Shown here one piece after another: positions 47,661 through 59,020 of a DNA stretch of 64,000 nt (position 1 is the stretch's first letter; every line of letters starts with the position of its first letter). The notes under the pieces are model-generated. The model worked only from the letters and a program-made list of their open reading frames with translations, ran no database searches and had not been told where the DNA came from. Made by a program: the position numbers and the translations under genes. This DNA comes from Thelonectria olida (taxonomy: Eukaryota > Ascomycota > Sordariomycetes > Hypocreales > Nectriaceae), in contig JAGPYM010000002.1 in assembly GCA_020736575.1 (NCBI GenBank), positions 1,674,001 through 1,738,000 of the forward strand, in the 5' to 3' direction.

Positions 47661-47685
47661 CATGGCCGCATATTGAGCGGCCATG
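47661..47685. repeat. 9 bp inverted repeat (hairpin)
   Basis: CATGGCCGC and its exact reverse complement GCGGCCATG are separated by seven bases. The stem could be lengthened by a few pairs with a mismatch. Confidence 0.7.
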
Positions 47686-50600
47686 GTGCTTCTCCCTTTT
47701 GAGGTCTTTGTTTTGTCGGTGTGTTTCTGCTTGGCCCCGTCACGCGTGCGCGTCCTCCCAAAAGTCAAGTCAGGCATTGAGTCTGCCCAGTCATCCATCT
47801 TCCCTGCAGCCTGCTGCTGGTCCGCTCGCTCGCTCCTCGTGAACGGACCCAGCGACCTGTCCTCTTGGTCACGGCCCAAACAGAAGCTCGGTGTGCGCCT
47901 CGATCCATGCTGGACCTGCCATCCAATGCTTCGGCGTCCCTCTCTTCCCTTCGGATTGCGATCCGGCTGCACCAGATTGGGTCAACGACGGGCGGCGCCG
48001 TCCAAAACGGCCCAAGCTGCACTTAAAGCCAATCACTTTCGTGAGGCGAGCAGCTTCGTTGCTCCAGAGGGCTGGCCTCTACTGGGCCCAAGCCCATCTT
48101 GACATCCCCATTTGCTTCCTTAACTGCCCGACAAAGAAGCAGGACGTCCCCTTCCCCTTCCAGGCGCAGCCATCTTTAGCCAAATTAGGATATGCCCTCA
48201 CCAATAGCCGTGCACCTCTTACAAGGTCTTCTTGAACCCATCCAGTGTGGCTCACGAGGGGAGCACCAATGCATCACACCTTGAGGCCGACCGCATCGGC
48301 AACAAATTGGCTTGACCGGCTTTCAACGACTTCTCACTGGTCTTCTCGTCACCGCACTAAGGAAGGGTATACTGCTCACCGTACCTCAGACCCAATTCGA
48401 TGCCCAACTGCCTCACCTTGCTCATTGGTGAGAAAGCAAAGCCGCCTTTAAGACTCTTCTCAACCCGCGATCTCGGACACTTGACCCCCACGGCGGACCG
48501 AATCGTCGCTGGGCCAGCGCCTTTTCGATATTCCATTGTGTGCTTTGCTTTTCTTTAGGATCCGGATCGGCTGAGAGCACATGACGTTCATTCAGCCTTC
48601 TCCCTGCGAATATCAATGTTGGATATGAAACATTCCGATCGAATATTCCCATGACGCAGTCCCGAAGCACCGAAACTCTTGCCTGAAGCAGTAAGAGAAG
48701 CCTAGATCCTCGGTAGATTCAACCCTGATCCTGGGCGTTGGTGCTGCCAACCCCGACCTTTCTAACGAGCTAACAAGAAAATTCCATGCGTCTAAGCTGA
48801 CTTCCACTGAGGGATTCCATGCTGTGCTCGATTTGGATGGGACTACCCTGAATCATCCAGACCAGGGGAGCTGCCCTAAGATCCAAGGTCTCTGACACAC
48901 TGCTGGAGAGCGCGGTGCGCTTCGGGGTGGAAGGATGCCAAAAAATTAATGCCAAGAGGAAAATTATCAGCCGGCAATGTGCGGTCTAGACATCCCTGAC
49001 CAAATATCGACATCAACACCCACGCCGCAACAGCTGAAGATTTTTCAGCATAAATGATCCACCTCTCTGGAGATTGCGATTGCAAATCACGAGCCGTGAT
49101 GTCAATCACCAACAGACCCCTTGACCTGTGTCATGCGAGTTCACGAGGTTATGGAACGAAAAAGGCTGGGGGAAGCCAGTTACGCTCTATTTTTGATGTT
49201 GTGCGGGATCTTGGAAAGGAAGATTCCCCACCGGGTTTTCGTCTGTTGCATCTGAAACTTGGACAGGTGCAGTGAAATCCTGATTGCCGCCACGTTTCCG
49301 TTTGTAAAGCCGTCGCAGGGGCTGCGAGATGGTCGAGGCGGAGCACAATCTGTCGCATGGATTCATCCTCCAAGAGCAGGCTATGTATCAGCCTTGAGCA
49401 TGTCAAAAGTTTGACGTCTTACGTTACGCCGATGTTTGACATGTGCCGCTGTCAGAATTGACTCCAAAACACATAGTTGTGTTGATGTGTCGCTACTGTG
49501 TTGATAACCCAGCCCTACGCGCGAAGTACGGGCAGTGTGAAGCCAGTGCGATATCAATGTGACCCAATAGAGGGTGGTTTGCGAAGAAGAGTCGAGTCTG
49601 CATCGAGTTCAAAGCGTACTGCGTGCCAGCTGTCCAAGCACGGAGTTGATGCAACGAGATATCATCAATGGCTTCAAGATCTGAAACACGACGTCTTAGA
49701 GACGAAAAGGTACATTCGACAAACATACAACGTCAACGTTCGGAAAGCAGCCACACGAATACATGGTCATATCATCCGCATGATCCCGTTTAGATCGAGT
49801 TACGAATACTCATGCGACAAGCCCCATCAGCATTGTGGCACAAAAAAAGAAACGAAAACTGGGCGCAACCCGACGACCCTGTGCTAGACGGTTCCATTCT
49901 TGGAATCACCGTCGGCCAACCTTGGAATCTTCACAACAGAAGCAGGTGTTGGTTGTTATCGATATCAAATTCAAGCGGTCAAGCACGTTGGGCAGCCTTC
50001 ACTATGCCGAATCTGGGGATCCGGGCCTGTGGTAAACTGGAGAGAGGCTTCTCAGCCACTCGATCTCACAACGGGACATGGCTCTGAAACAAGTGGCTTT
50101 GTTACTGAAAGGCTTGGTTTCTGACGCTCGAAGGCGATGAGACGGGGATATCCCCGACACCCAAGCCGAGAGGACGACAATCCAAGGTTCAACCAGCGTC
50201 AATGAGGTGTGGAACTGCTATTTGGAGCAACAGTCTAACAAAGATCTCGGTCCATGTTTCACGGTACGAGTGTGGGGGAATAAACCGGAAGACGCGGACG
50301 GACGGCGAATGATGGATTCGGCCAGGGTCCCCCATCGTTCCCTCCCCTTCTATATTATTCCTCTCCCTTGAGATATTGGGGATTGAGAATGGAGAGGGGG
50401 GTTGGGTTGGGCTGGGCCAAGAGAACAAAGCCTCGTCCGTCGTCAGCTACTGTCAGCTTAATTGGTATGGCTTGACACCACACTGCCATGACCGCCTCGC
50501 AACATGGCAACACTCGGGCCTGGTTGTGGCCTGAGATCCATGTGTTTCAGCCATTTGTGAATGGGCGAGGCTCGAATGCAATAGGAGCGGTGGTATACCG

Positions 50601-51587
50601 CCACGACCGGCCCGGCAAATGGTGCCTTTGAATTGGACCATGGGCTCACACTATTGGGAAATAGTGGCATCGCGAACGCGCAACGATTCATCATGTGTCA
50701 AAAAGCCTCACCTTGAGAAAAATTCGGGTAGGCAGTGCATCACTTCACCGTGGATTGATGACTGAGCCAACGAGTGTCGGTCAAGCACAAAAGATTTCTG
50801 TGCATCCAGTTACAGCTGCCTGGTTTGGGACATTAGTGGATCGTTGCTCCAACGACAATTTGTGCTCTTGTTGCCTCTTGAGTTCATGGCTCAGTGGTGC
50901 CGTGCCTTGTTCCTGACGAACAGTGCATCCATCCCCGGGATCGGCACGCTCGTGGACTCGGTGCATGTTCTCCGTGACCTGGGTGAGATGCGATTCGTCG
51001 GCGATTGCTTCTCTGCTGGCCCGTCCTCCCATTGTGACGCCATCTACAGCTTCTGGTCATCTCTCTGTATCCCTTCACTTTTCGTAGCTTCTGACCTCTC
51101 CTCCATCTGCAGTGAGATGTCGAGATATCGTTCGCAGCAATGACATCTTTCCATGGCGTAGACTAATGCTCAATTTCCCTTCTTCCCATCATGAAATGGT
51201 CGTCACGCAGTGACACAGAAGAGACTAGTCAACTGCTGTGACAACGCAGTGCAGTTTCGGTAGATACGTTGCCAGTGCCGCATGTGTGCCCTCATGAGCC
51301 GAACCCGTCCCTCACTTCTCCCGGGCGCGATCGAGGCGGAAATATAATGAGATCTTGCGCGGCACGGGAACGGGAAGCAGGGAATCGAAATAATGAGAAG
51401 GAAAACCAGCCTCGGGGCAGTCATCTCGCTCTGACTAACTGAAGGGCCGAGTGATGAGGAACAGCCAATATCCAGGCAAGCCAGCGAGACAAACTGGAAA
51501 GGGATAGAAAGAGTATAGTAGACTCTCGATTCTTGGTCCCAAGCAAATCGGCTATGCGACTGGACCTCCTTGAGAACAGTCGCCATC

Positions 51588-52301
51588 ATGAAGCTCGCCA
51601 ACTTTCCCGTCCTGATACCGGCCTTTACTGCGCACGTATGTTCGAGCCTCGTTGATATATCTATCTGTCTGCCCATTATTTAGGTGCGAGCATTCGACTA
51701 ACAAGATCCAGATCTGCATCGATACTCCCCTCGCCATCACAGCCGACCTCCTCAACATCCCTTTCCTCTCTCGCGCCGGCACACTCACCTCGGAGCCCGA
51801 CTACCGCCCTCCGCTGCGCGCCACCTTTGTCCACGGCAGTGACTTCCTGCGCCGCGACCCGGACGGTCAGATGGTGCGCCTTGATGTCACAAGCGTCGCC
51901 CGCGACGAGTCGGGCGCTCTGCTGCGCTTCAGCTACAACGGCGTCGTGGGCATGACAGGCGCCGAGGGGAAAGTCATTCGCGGTGACGATAATGCTACGA
52001 CGACGGGGTTTGGGAATGCCTGTGAGTTCGTGGGGCAGCCTTTCTTAGTCGAACCGTCATTTCCATGTTGCCTACCCTGTAGCATATTCAGTTCAAATAT
52101 TTCACGCTGGTTTAAACGGCTGACGATATCCTAGTTGTACAGGTTAGGTTCGAGACAGATAGTCCAGATCTTAAACCACTCGAGGACAAAATGTTCGTGG
52201 GGTCTGGTAGGTTCATCGTCGAAGAGAACCAACCCATTGTCGTAGAATACAAAATTAGCGAAGTGGCTGCGTCTTGTGCTGAGGGACTTGAGATAGGATA
52301 A
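51588..52301 (+). CDS. DUF3237 family protein
   Basis: Small protein of the DUF3237 family, a compact beta-rich fold of unknown activity found in fungi and bacteria. Exons 51588-51635, 51712-52021 and 52135-52301 give 174 aa. The pattern is typical of the fungal members: LANFPVLIPAFTAH at the start, then DFLRRDPDGQMVRLDVTSVARDE (shown in part), LLRFSYNGVVGMT, TTTGFGNAFVQVRFETDS, and DKMFVGSGRFIVEE ... VVVEYKISEV. The first exon codes for just 16 residues; it is chosen because the frame, a GTATGT donor and a GACTAAC branch point fit. The gene stands alone after the 8 kb gene-poor region and converges on MOB2. No function is claimed. Confidence 0.83.
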
Positions 52302-52701
52302 GACTACAACCACAACACGGAAGCGAGCCCCATCCATCGCTATTGTTTACGAAGTTATGTTTCATATACTCGAATTTTATCTGGAGGAATTTTTTGGAGC
52401 TTGTCATCCTAAACCGTAGACGCCAATGTCCTTTCATTTGTCCACATTTTGCAGCCTTCTTCCCTTATTGTATTTCATTGAATATCCGAGATTGCTGTAT
52501 GCAACTTTGCCTCTTTTACCACACTAAACCACCCAAAATGCATCTCGTATCTCTCTAGACTCAATACATGCATTCATCATCGCAAACTCTTCATTCAGTC
52601 CAGGGGACGGAGGTGCGGAAACGGGTGACCAGTCTTTCCCCGCGTCCACACGTCTCATAACAAGCTTTGTGCAACCTTGCCTCAGCGCAGTATGCACGTA
52701 T
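52302..52701. other. Convergent 3' region DUF3237 / MOB2
   Basis: 400 bp between the two stop codons, more AT-rich than the flanks; probably both 3'UTRs. Confidence 0.5.
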
Positions 52702-54640
52702 TTATGGGCCCATGCCGGCAAGTTGCAGAAGGCGCTCGCCCGCACGGAGATTGGCATACTCGTACGCCTTTGACTCCGGTGGGAAAGTCCCGTTTGCAGC
52801 CCAGAGATCAATCAGAGGCTGCATGGGCTCAAGCTCCGCAGGCTTGAGCATATCTAGAGCAGTGGCAGTCAGGACAAAATGCGAGAAGCAACTGTTGAGC
52901 TGCTTCTCCAAGTTGAGGTGGTAAAAGGGCTCGACAAAGTGAGCCCAGTACAGGTGAGCGTACACCCGGAACATCTGTCGGAAGACCATCTGGCAAATTT
53001 CAACAAACTTATCAGGGAAGCCTGATCGCTTGCCAATCCACTCAGGCTCGCCGGGGTTCGTCAGTTGAGAAAGAGGAGTGGTGGTGATGGCAGGGTTGTG
53101 GGAGTAGGAAACCCCAGAGGGATCAGTAGGGAAGATGTTAGTGTCATCAATCTTCCCGGAAATCCACCGCTGCATCAAGGTCATATATTCGTACGCGGGA
53201 AGCTCAACGGGCTCTCTTCGGCTGTTGAGCCAAGTAAAGGAATGGTTTCTGAGAAATTGTGAGCATACAAGCCACCAAGCCAACGAAGGGGTCACTCACG
53301 CCCCGGCCGACATGCGTGGGCAAGTTGTAGAGTTGCAGATTGAGCTTCCATCCTCTTCCTTCTCATGCAAAACTCGGACAAAGTTCCAAAGGTTGCGGTA
53401 ATGCTCGACGACTGATACCATTTGATTAGCAACCAGTTAGAAACAGGCGGTCAGCAGAGACATACCTTGGTGTGCCATCCACTCGCCCTGCTCTACGGTC
53501 TTGGGCCGGGCACTCAGTGTCATGAAGTTACCCTTCACAATGTGCTTGGCATACTGAGCATTGAGCCACAGGGGCAGAGGTCGAGGCAGATGATAGGAGG
53601 CGATGATGTCGTCGCCACCGGCCATAACGCCGCTGGACTCATCCATGCCGATAGTCTGGGCGAGAGAAGGTGAGTTGGGCAGGGGAGGAACTTTAGGAGC
53701 CAAGCTGATAGACGACGACTGACTCCCTTGAGAAACGTGCTCCTGGGGAGGAGGAGGAGGTGGTGGCTGGCTGGCAGTGGACGAGGTAGGGCTCTTTGGT
53801 GGAGCGGCTGGTTTGGCCGACCCGCCTCGAAATCGGGCGTTGCTAGATGGTTGTCTCGTCAGCGGCGGGTAACAACAATTGGAGGAATACGAGGCGGTAT
53901 GTGTAGATGATCATGTCCCCAGCGACGCCTCCGAGCCCTGTTGTGGCAGCACACTATGCTGAGACAGAGGGGCGATTGCATGAAACATTGCATCAGTGGT
54001 GGTGTAGTGGTGTGCTGAATGGGAAGTGAAGTTTATCCCCGAGGACCACTTGGGCCTTTGAAAAGTGGCGGTCGAGAAGACGTTGTAAGCCAAGACGTAG
54101 ACTGAGATAGTATGTGACTTGATGACTGGAGACAGGGCGAGAGGGCATCTCAGGGACAGTCTTGCGGCCGGTAAGACAAACAGGGGCCTGCAGTGGCCCG
54201 CCAAGTTCTGAGGGTATGTCTTGGTTATCGCACCAGACAGCCACATGTTGACGGGCGTGCTGGAGGTTGCCGGAACTTAATAAACGAGACTGTTGTGATA
54301 GTGGTGGCGCTGCCAGATGTGCGGGAGCCATCAAGCCATGATGTGGACGGAATTGAGTGCCATTGTTGGTTGAGAGCATTAGAGTCTGAACCGTATAGTT
54401 TGGTGTTGCACTTGCACCTGGCTAGGCCATGGTGAGAGGATGGAAGGTGAGGTTTGATATCGCTGTGGCCGAGGAGGCGGTATCATTTGATGAAGCAAGA
54501 TGGCCTAGCTGCACCAAGGGCCCAATAACCCGGACAGCAACGGTGGCTGTTGAAAGGGTACATCCGAGTCTGAATCCGAGGGAAATGAAGGAATATATCC
54601 CGAAATAGGTAACTTACATGCCGGAGAAGAGGTTCGACAT
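52702..54640 (-). CDS. MOB2: MOB2, activator of NDR/LATS-type kinase
   Basis: Mob-family coactivator of the NDR kinase (Cbk1 in yeast, COT-1 in Neurospora), controlling polar growth and cell separation. Proposed exons 54640-54618, 53842-53466, 53411-53300 and 53248-52702 give 352 aa. The first exon codes MSNLFSG plus two bases and joins to INARFRGGSAKP. A proline-rich stretch follows (SQPPPPPPPQEH), then the Mob domain from about residue 105: YHLPRPLPLWLNAQYAKHIV, SICNSTTCPRMSAGA (zinc-site cysteines), FTWLN, FPDKFVEICQMVFRQMFRVYAHLYWAHF and the C-terminal LNSCFSHFVL. The first intron is 775 nt, ten times the local norm, but its donor (GTAAGT) and acceptor (TAG) keep the frame and yield the family N-terminus. 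Confidence 0.88.
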
Positions 54641-55269
54641 TGTCAACGGAAAGGCGGGGTGTGCAGCGGTGGTCGCGAGGGGTGAAGGAGGCGGTTCCAG
54701 ACGGAGGCCAGACAGACACCCGACGAGTTGGGCACTGGAGAGAAGCTGAATAGAGAGGAGAAGAACTCGTGTGTGACGCTGGAGGGTTCAACGAGGCCGC
54801 AGCAAGCGTGGAAGCGATCTATCACGGTCGCAACTCTGAAGAAAGGGGCTTTGGAGGTCGAAAGAGGCGTAAGTGATGGAGATAAAGCTCCAACGCGGCT
54901 CGCTCATGCCAACTGCCCCAAACTGGCCCCCAGTCTGCTCCTTCCCTCTAACCTGACGCTGGTTTCGAGGCACCTGAAGCGCGTTATACCGGTTTAGGGG
55001 GTCTAAGCGAGCTGTTGCCGCCACTTCTCCGCCCAAGACCCCTTTTCCGTTGGTGGCAAGCGGCTTTCGATTTCTGCACGATGAACTGTGGCTGGAGCCC
55101 GGGTTGAATGGTGTGGCTGGAGCTGCGTCTACTGCACTTGGGCTTTGGCGCGCAGCGGCATCTTTTGCAACTGGCGACAAAGGCTCGCAACCCTCTTCAA
55201 CTCAATTTTGCGTCACGACGCACTCCCCATCGTATCTACCTCGCCCACCGAAGTCTTCGTTGCATAGTC
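54641..55269. promoter_or_regulatory. Divergent promoter MOB2 / LEO1
   Basis: 630 bp between divergent starts; no specific site recognised. Confidence 0.4.
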
Positions 55270-56538
55270 ATGTCTGACTCGGAAGACCCAATTGACCCCC
55301 TCGACGAGGGCGGCGATGACCTTTTCGGTGACGAGGGTGATGAAGAGATTACCTCCCCTAAGGAACGCGTTCTCGATGATGATGACCTCGCTTCCGACCC
55401 CGAAGGAGACACTTACGCGCGCTACCGGGATGACGATCAGGCGCAACCTGAGGTTAAGGACCGAGTTGTCATGGCCGTCCAAACATATCGTCATAGAATT
55501 CCCAAGCCCAAAGATGGAGCTGTAAGTTTGTCAACGTCACGTTCGACAACATGCGCTCACTAACTCCTATAGCTGCGCGTCCTACGAGTCCCTAAATTCG
55601 TCAAAATTCTCCCTGAAGAGTACGACCCTGACACCTTCGAGCCGACCGAGTTCGACATTGCCAATGCCAAGTCTCAACAACCCAAACACGTCGCAAGAGT
55701 GCGTAGAGATCACAGCACTGGCGAGCTCAAGAGCAACACCAACATCTTTCGTTGGAGCGACGGGTCAGTGACGATTTCTATCGGTGGCGAGCATTATGAA
55801 GTCTCGAAGAAAGCTCTTGCGCCAGCCGCCGACAAGCCATACAACGAACTCCACGATGGCCATTACTACGCTGCCGCTGCCGAACTTAGCAGCAACCTTC
55901 TTATGACAGTTGGTCACATCACGGAGCAATACAATGTTCGCCCCAACAAGGCTGTCGGCGACGACGCGTTATCCATTCTTGCCGAGAGAATGGCTCTGGC
56001 AAGCAAGACTTCGGGTGGAGGTGACATGATCATCCGGACGACTCGCGACCCCGAACTTCAGAAGAAGCAGGCTGAGATGGCGGAGAAAGAGAGACTGAAG
56101 GCGCAGCGACGGCGCGACAACGCCGCCGCGAAGATGGATGGGGGATACGGCAGGACCAACCGCGGTGGCCTTTCCATTGGTGACCTCGAGGGTGGCAGAC
56201 GCGGTCTGGGATCTTCTCGAAAGCGTGGGGCTCCAGGCTCCGCCAAACCTAAGCGACGTGGTCCAGAATATGATTCTGATGACGATCTGGCCCCGGGAGC
56301 CCGGCGACAAGACGAGTACGAGGAAGATGATTTCGTCGTCGGCAGTGACGACGATGAAGAGGTCGAGAGTGGCGGCGACGAGGACGACGATGATTTGCTG
56401 GATGATGCGGAGGACAAGCCGCGCTCAAAGAGACAAAGGACTAGAGAGCGCGATGAAGATGCCGAAGGCTCGGATGTCGAGCCGGAGGCATCGGGGAGAC
56501 ACAGGCGACGCAATGTCATCGACGACGACGACGATTAG
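55270..56538 (+). CDS. LEO1: Paf1 complex subunit Leo1
   Basis: Subunit of the Paf1 complex, which travels with RNA polymerase II and promotes histone modification and elongation. Exons 55270-55521 and 55573-56538 give 405 aa. The N-terminus is acidic (residues 1-60). The Leo1 domain (about 75-235) shows LRVPKFVKILPEEYDPDTFE, SNTNIFRWSDGSVTISIG and ALSILAERMALAS. After a basic coiled stretch (KKQAEMAEKERLKAQRRRD) the C-terminus alternates acidic and basic blocks and ends in five Asp. This layout is standard for Leo1. Confidence 0.94.
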
Positions 56539-57096
56539 ATGGATTCTGGTTGGTTCATAGCCCAGGTGCTTTCACTAATGAGTGTGCTGGCTTGCTTTTA
56601 TACTGTACAATAATGGCCTATTTCGAGGCTGTGGGCCTACACTTTGCTATGGCGTTTAATCAAAATGAAGAACAGAGGTAAATCTACGATTCCATGTCTC
56701 CTGTGCCTCGCTCGACTCATGATGTCGTAGAAACGTTGTGTACCGTGGTGTTGAGGGTGGTATTGTGGCTGACAAGGAGCTCGCTGGACAGAGGGAGGGT
56801 CAGGCGGTAGGTGGTGATCTCATTGGCAATCACATGCTTGGCCGTAGCGTCGATTGCTTGTTGAAGGGCAATCTGCGGGGAGCTGCCCTCCCAACAACAA
56901 ACGGTTCACCATCCTCTTTCACAAGCTTGTCTCAGGCCTTACCTTACCTTATCAATACATTTTGTCGCAGGACCACTACCTGCTCGCATGTGGCCTGACG
57001 GCACCTACAATGCCCTAGGTACGCGCGCCTTTCCTCTTGCGCCTCCGCCTCTCTTCGGCTGTCGTTGACGGTGCTTGTGATCGTCCCTCGGCAATC
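56539..57096. other. Intergenic LEO1 to patatin-like gene
   Basis: 560 bp on the plus strand with the LEO1 3'UTR and the promoter of the patatin-like gene. An upstream ATG at about 56990 opens a short frame (MWPDGTYNAL) that could be a uORF or an unrecognised first exon. Confidence 0.4.
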
Positions 57097-59020
57097 ATGG
57101 GCGTAGTTGTCGCCATCTGGGGTGTTGTCGTGGACGTGGCCGAGTTTTGGAAAAGGGTAAATCACACAACTACCCTTGCGACTGCTTGATTTGCCAGCTT
57201 GTTCTCTGACCATGCTGCTACAGAAGCTGCACAGCTGGTACACGCGCAAGAGCCCTATCGAGCTCTGGCTGGACGTTTTGCGCCATGCTGAGACCTTTGA
57301 GGAGTGGGAGGAGGCCGCTCTTCATTTAGACAACCTCCTCGGCCTTGATCTTTGGTATGTAAGCCCGTGGACGACTGATTGACCAGATGTGCTGACTATC
57401 CGTAGGCGAAACAATCCGACGTCTAAGTACTACGATTGGCGCCTCATCACCGGACGGCTCGACTCCCTCGCTACAGCCCGAGAACATGGTAACTTTCAAC
57501 ACTTGGTCAACCTCCTACGATCAGGACTGGTCCGGAACCTTGGTAACATCACCGCACCGAGACTATACAACCGTTCCTTTGCCGGCACAAAATATCTTAT
57601 CGAAGAATACATCACCCAGGTCGCCGAGTCTGTCGAAGACATCCGCATGCTCCCGACCAGCCCCTCATCGACCGGCCATGGAAATGGCATATCCTTGACA
57701 ACCCAGATGAAACTGGACTGCATTCACGATACAAGACAAGCCTTTGGAAGAAGCACTCTCGTGTTGCAAGGTGGCGCCATCTTCGGAATGTGTCACCTCG
57801 GCGTCGTCAAAGCTCTCTTTCTCCGTGGTCTCCTCCCACGCATCATCACTGGAACCGCTACTGGAGCTCTGATTGCGGCGCTTGTTGCGATACACACCGA
57901 GGACGAACTTCCAGCGGTTTTGAGGGGCGAAGGGATCGACCTGACGGCCTTCTCACCAAAGAATGGGGTGGAGCCTTCGAATAGCCAGTCATCACGGTCG
58001 CGATGGGAAACGTTGCTGCGTAGAATCCGCCGTTTCTCGCGCGAAGGCTACTTTTTGGACGTTACAGTCCTTGAAGAATGTGTCAGGGCCAATGTCGGCG
58101 ATTTGACATTTGAGGAGGCATACAACCGGAGCAAGCGAGTGTTGAACATCACGGTTGCGACAGAAGGTCAAGGCGGTGTCCCAACACTTCTCAACTACCT
58201 GACTGCACCAAATGTCGTAAGTGTTTATCCGCCATGCTGTCCTTGAGTTGACCTAGACTAATCCTCATTGCCTTAGTTGATTTGGACAGCTGCCGTCGCC
58301 TCGAATGCCTCCTCCCCTGCCCTCTATGGTCGACGCAAAACAACCATGCTCTGCAAAGACGCCCATGGGAAGATTGTGCCCTGGGCGCCAGCAAACACTA
58401 TCGACTTCCGCCATTGGACGCATACGTCGTATTCCGACCGCGACTCGCCTCTTAGACGTATCGCCGAGTTGTTCAATGTCAACCATTTCATCGTGAGTCA
58501 GGCCAGACCTTACCTGATTCCTTTCATCCAGTCCGACATGCATGGGCCCTCATTGGTGGAAGCCCGCAGCAAGACGACGCAGGTGTCTGCATTTCTGGTG
58601 AGGATGGTCGGGTTGGAAATCCGACATCGCCTTCGCCAACTGGACACTCTACGCCTCCTCCCTGCTGGCATCAGGCGCTTCTTGGTTGATGAACAGGTAC
58701 CCGCAGCGTCCATGATGCTGGTACCCGAGGTAACTGCGGGTGACTTTGTACGACTTTTGGAAACTCCTACACGCGAAACCTTGAATTATTGGATACAAAG
58801 AGGGGAGCGAAGTGTATGGCCAGCTGTTGCGGCGTTGAGAATCAGGTGCGCTGTCGAGAATGAATTAGACAGATCGTATCAAGTCGTGAGGAAATTCAAG
58901 GCTCCTGGGTTACGAAGGAAAGGCAGTATGGCTGCAACGATGGATGCTGAACGAAGAGAGAGGGAACGCAGGGGTGTTTATGGGAGTACATCATACGGGG
59001 CTGAGAATGGCGAGAGTTGA
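57097..59020 (+). CDS. Patatin-like (TGL-type) protein lacking catalytic dyad
   Basis: Member of the fungal patatin/triacylglycerol-lipase family (DUF3336 plus patatin; yeast Tgl3/4/5). Exons 57097-57156, 57224-57354, 57406-58216 and 58277-59020 give 581 aa. Residues 1-20 are hydrophobic (MGVVVAIWGVVVDVAEFWKR). DUF3336 follows (EEWEEAALHLDNLLGLDLW, YYDWRLI), then the patatin domain from about residue 180: STLVLQGGAIFGMCHLGVVKAL. The nucleophile elbow, GxSxG in active enzymes, reads GTATG (residues 213-217), so the serine is Ala215. In the catalytic-Asp region (normally DGS before a conserved D-x-P and ELFNVNHFIVSQ) the sequence is HTSYSDRDSPL, placing Thr384 at the Asp position. The fold is well supported; lipase activity by the usual dyad is not. 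Confidence 0.85.

Larger units (their letters stand above)
43512..51587. other. 8 kb gene-poor region upstream of bZIP gene
   Basis: No gene can be supported in about 8 kb, by far the largest gap in the window. The part next to the bZIP gene (to about 44650) is very purine-rich on the plus strand, so pyrimidine-rich on the bZIP sense strand, and is probably its long 5' leader or promoter. Further out are a CT tract and GAGT repeat (44981-45045), a TAGGTACGTA copy (45349-45358), a GGCAT repeat (46944-46967) and a 9 bp inverted repeat (47661-47685). Open frames up to about 190 codons exist but have no recognisable domain or consistent coding character. Confidence 0.5.

Noticed and set aside
47683..48235. 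Frames of 139 and 114 codons in the gene-poor region
   Set aside because: No domain, no intron-supported extension, Ser/Pro/Arg-rich as expected of translated GC-rich non-coding DNA.
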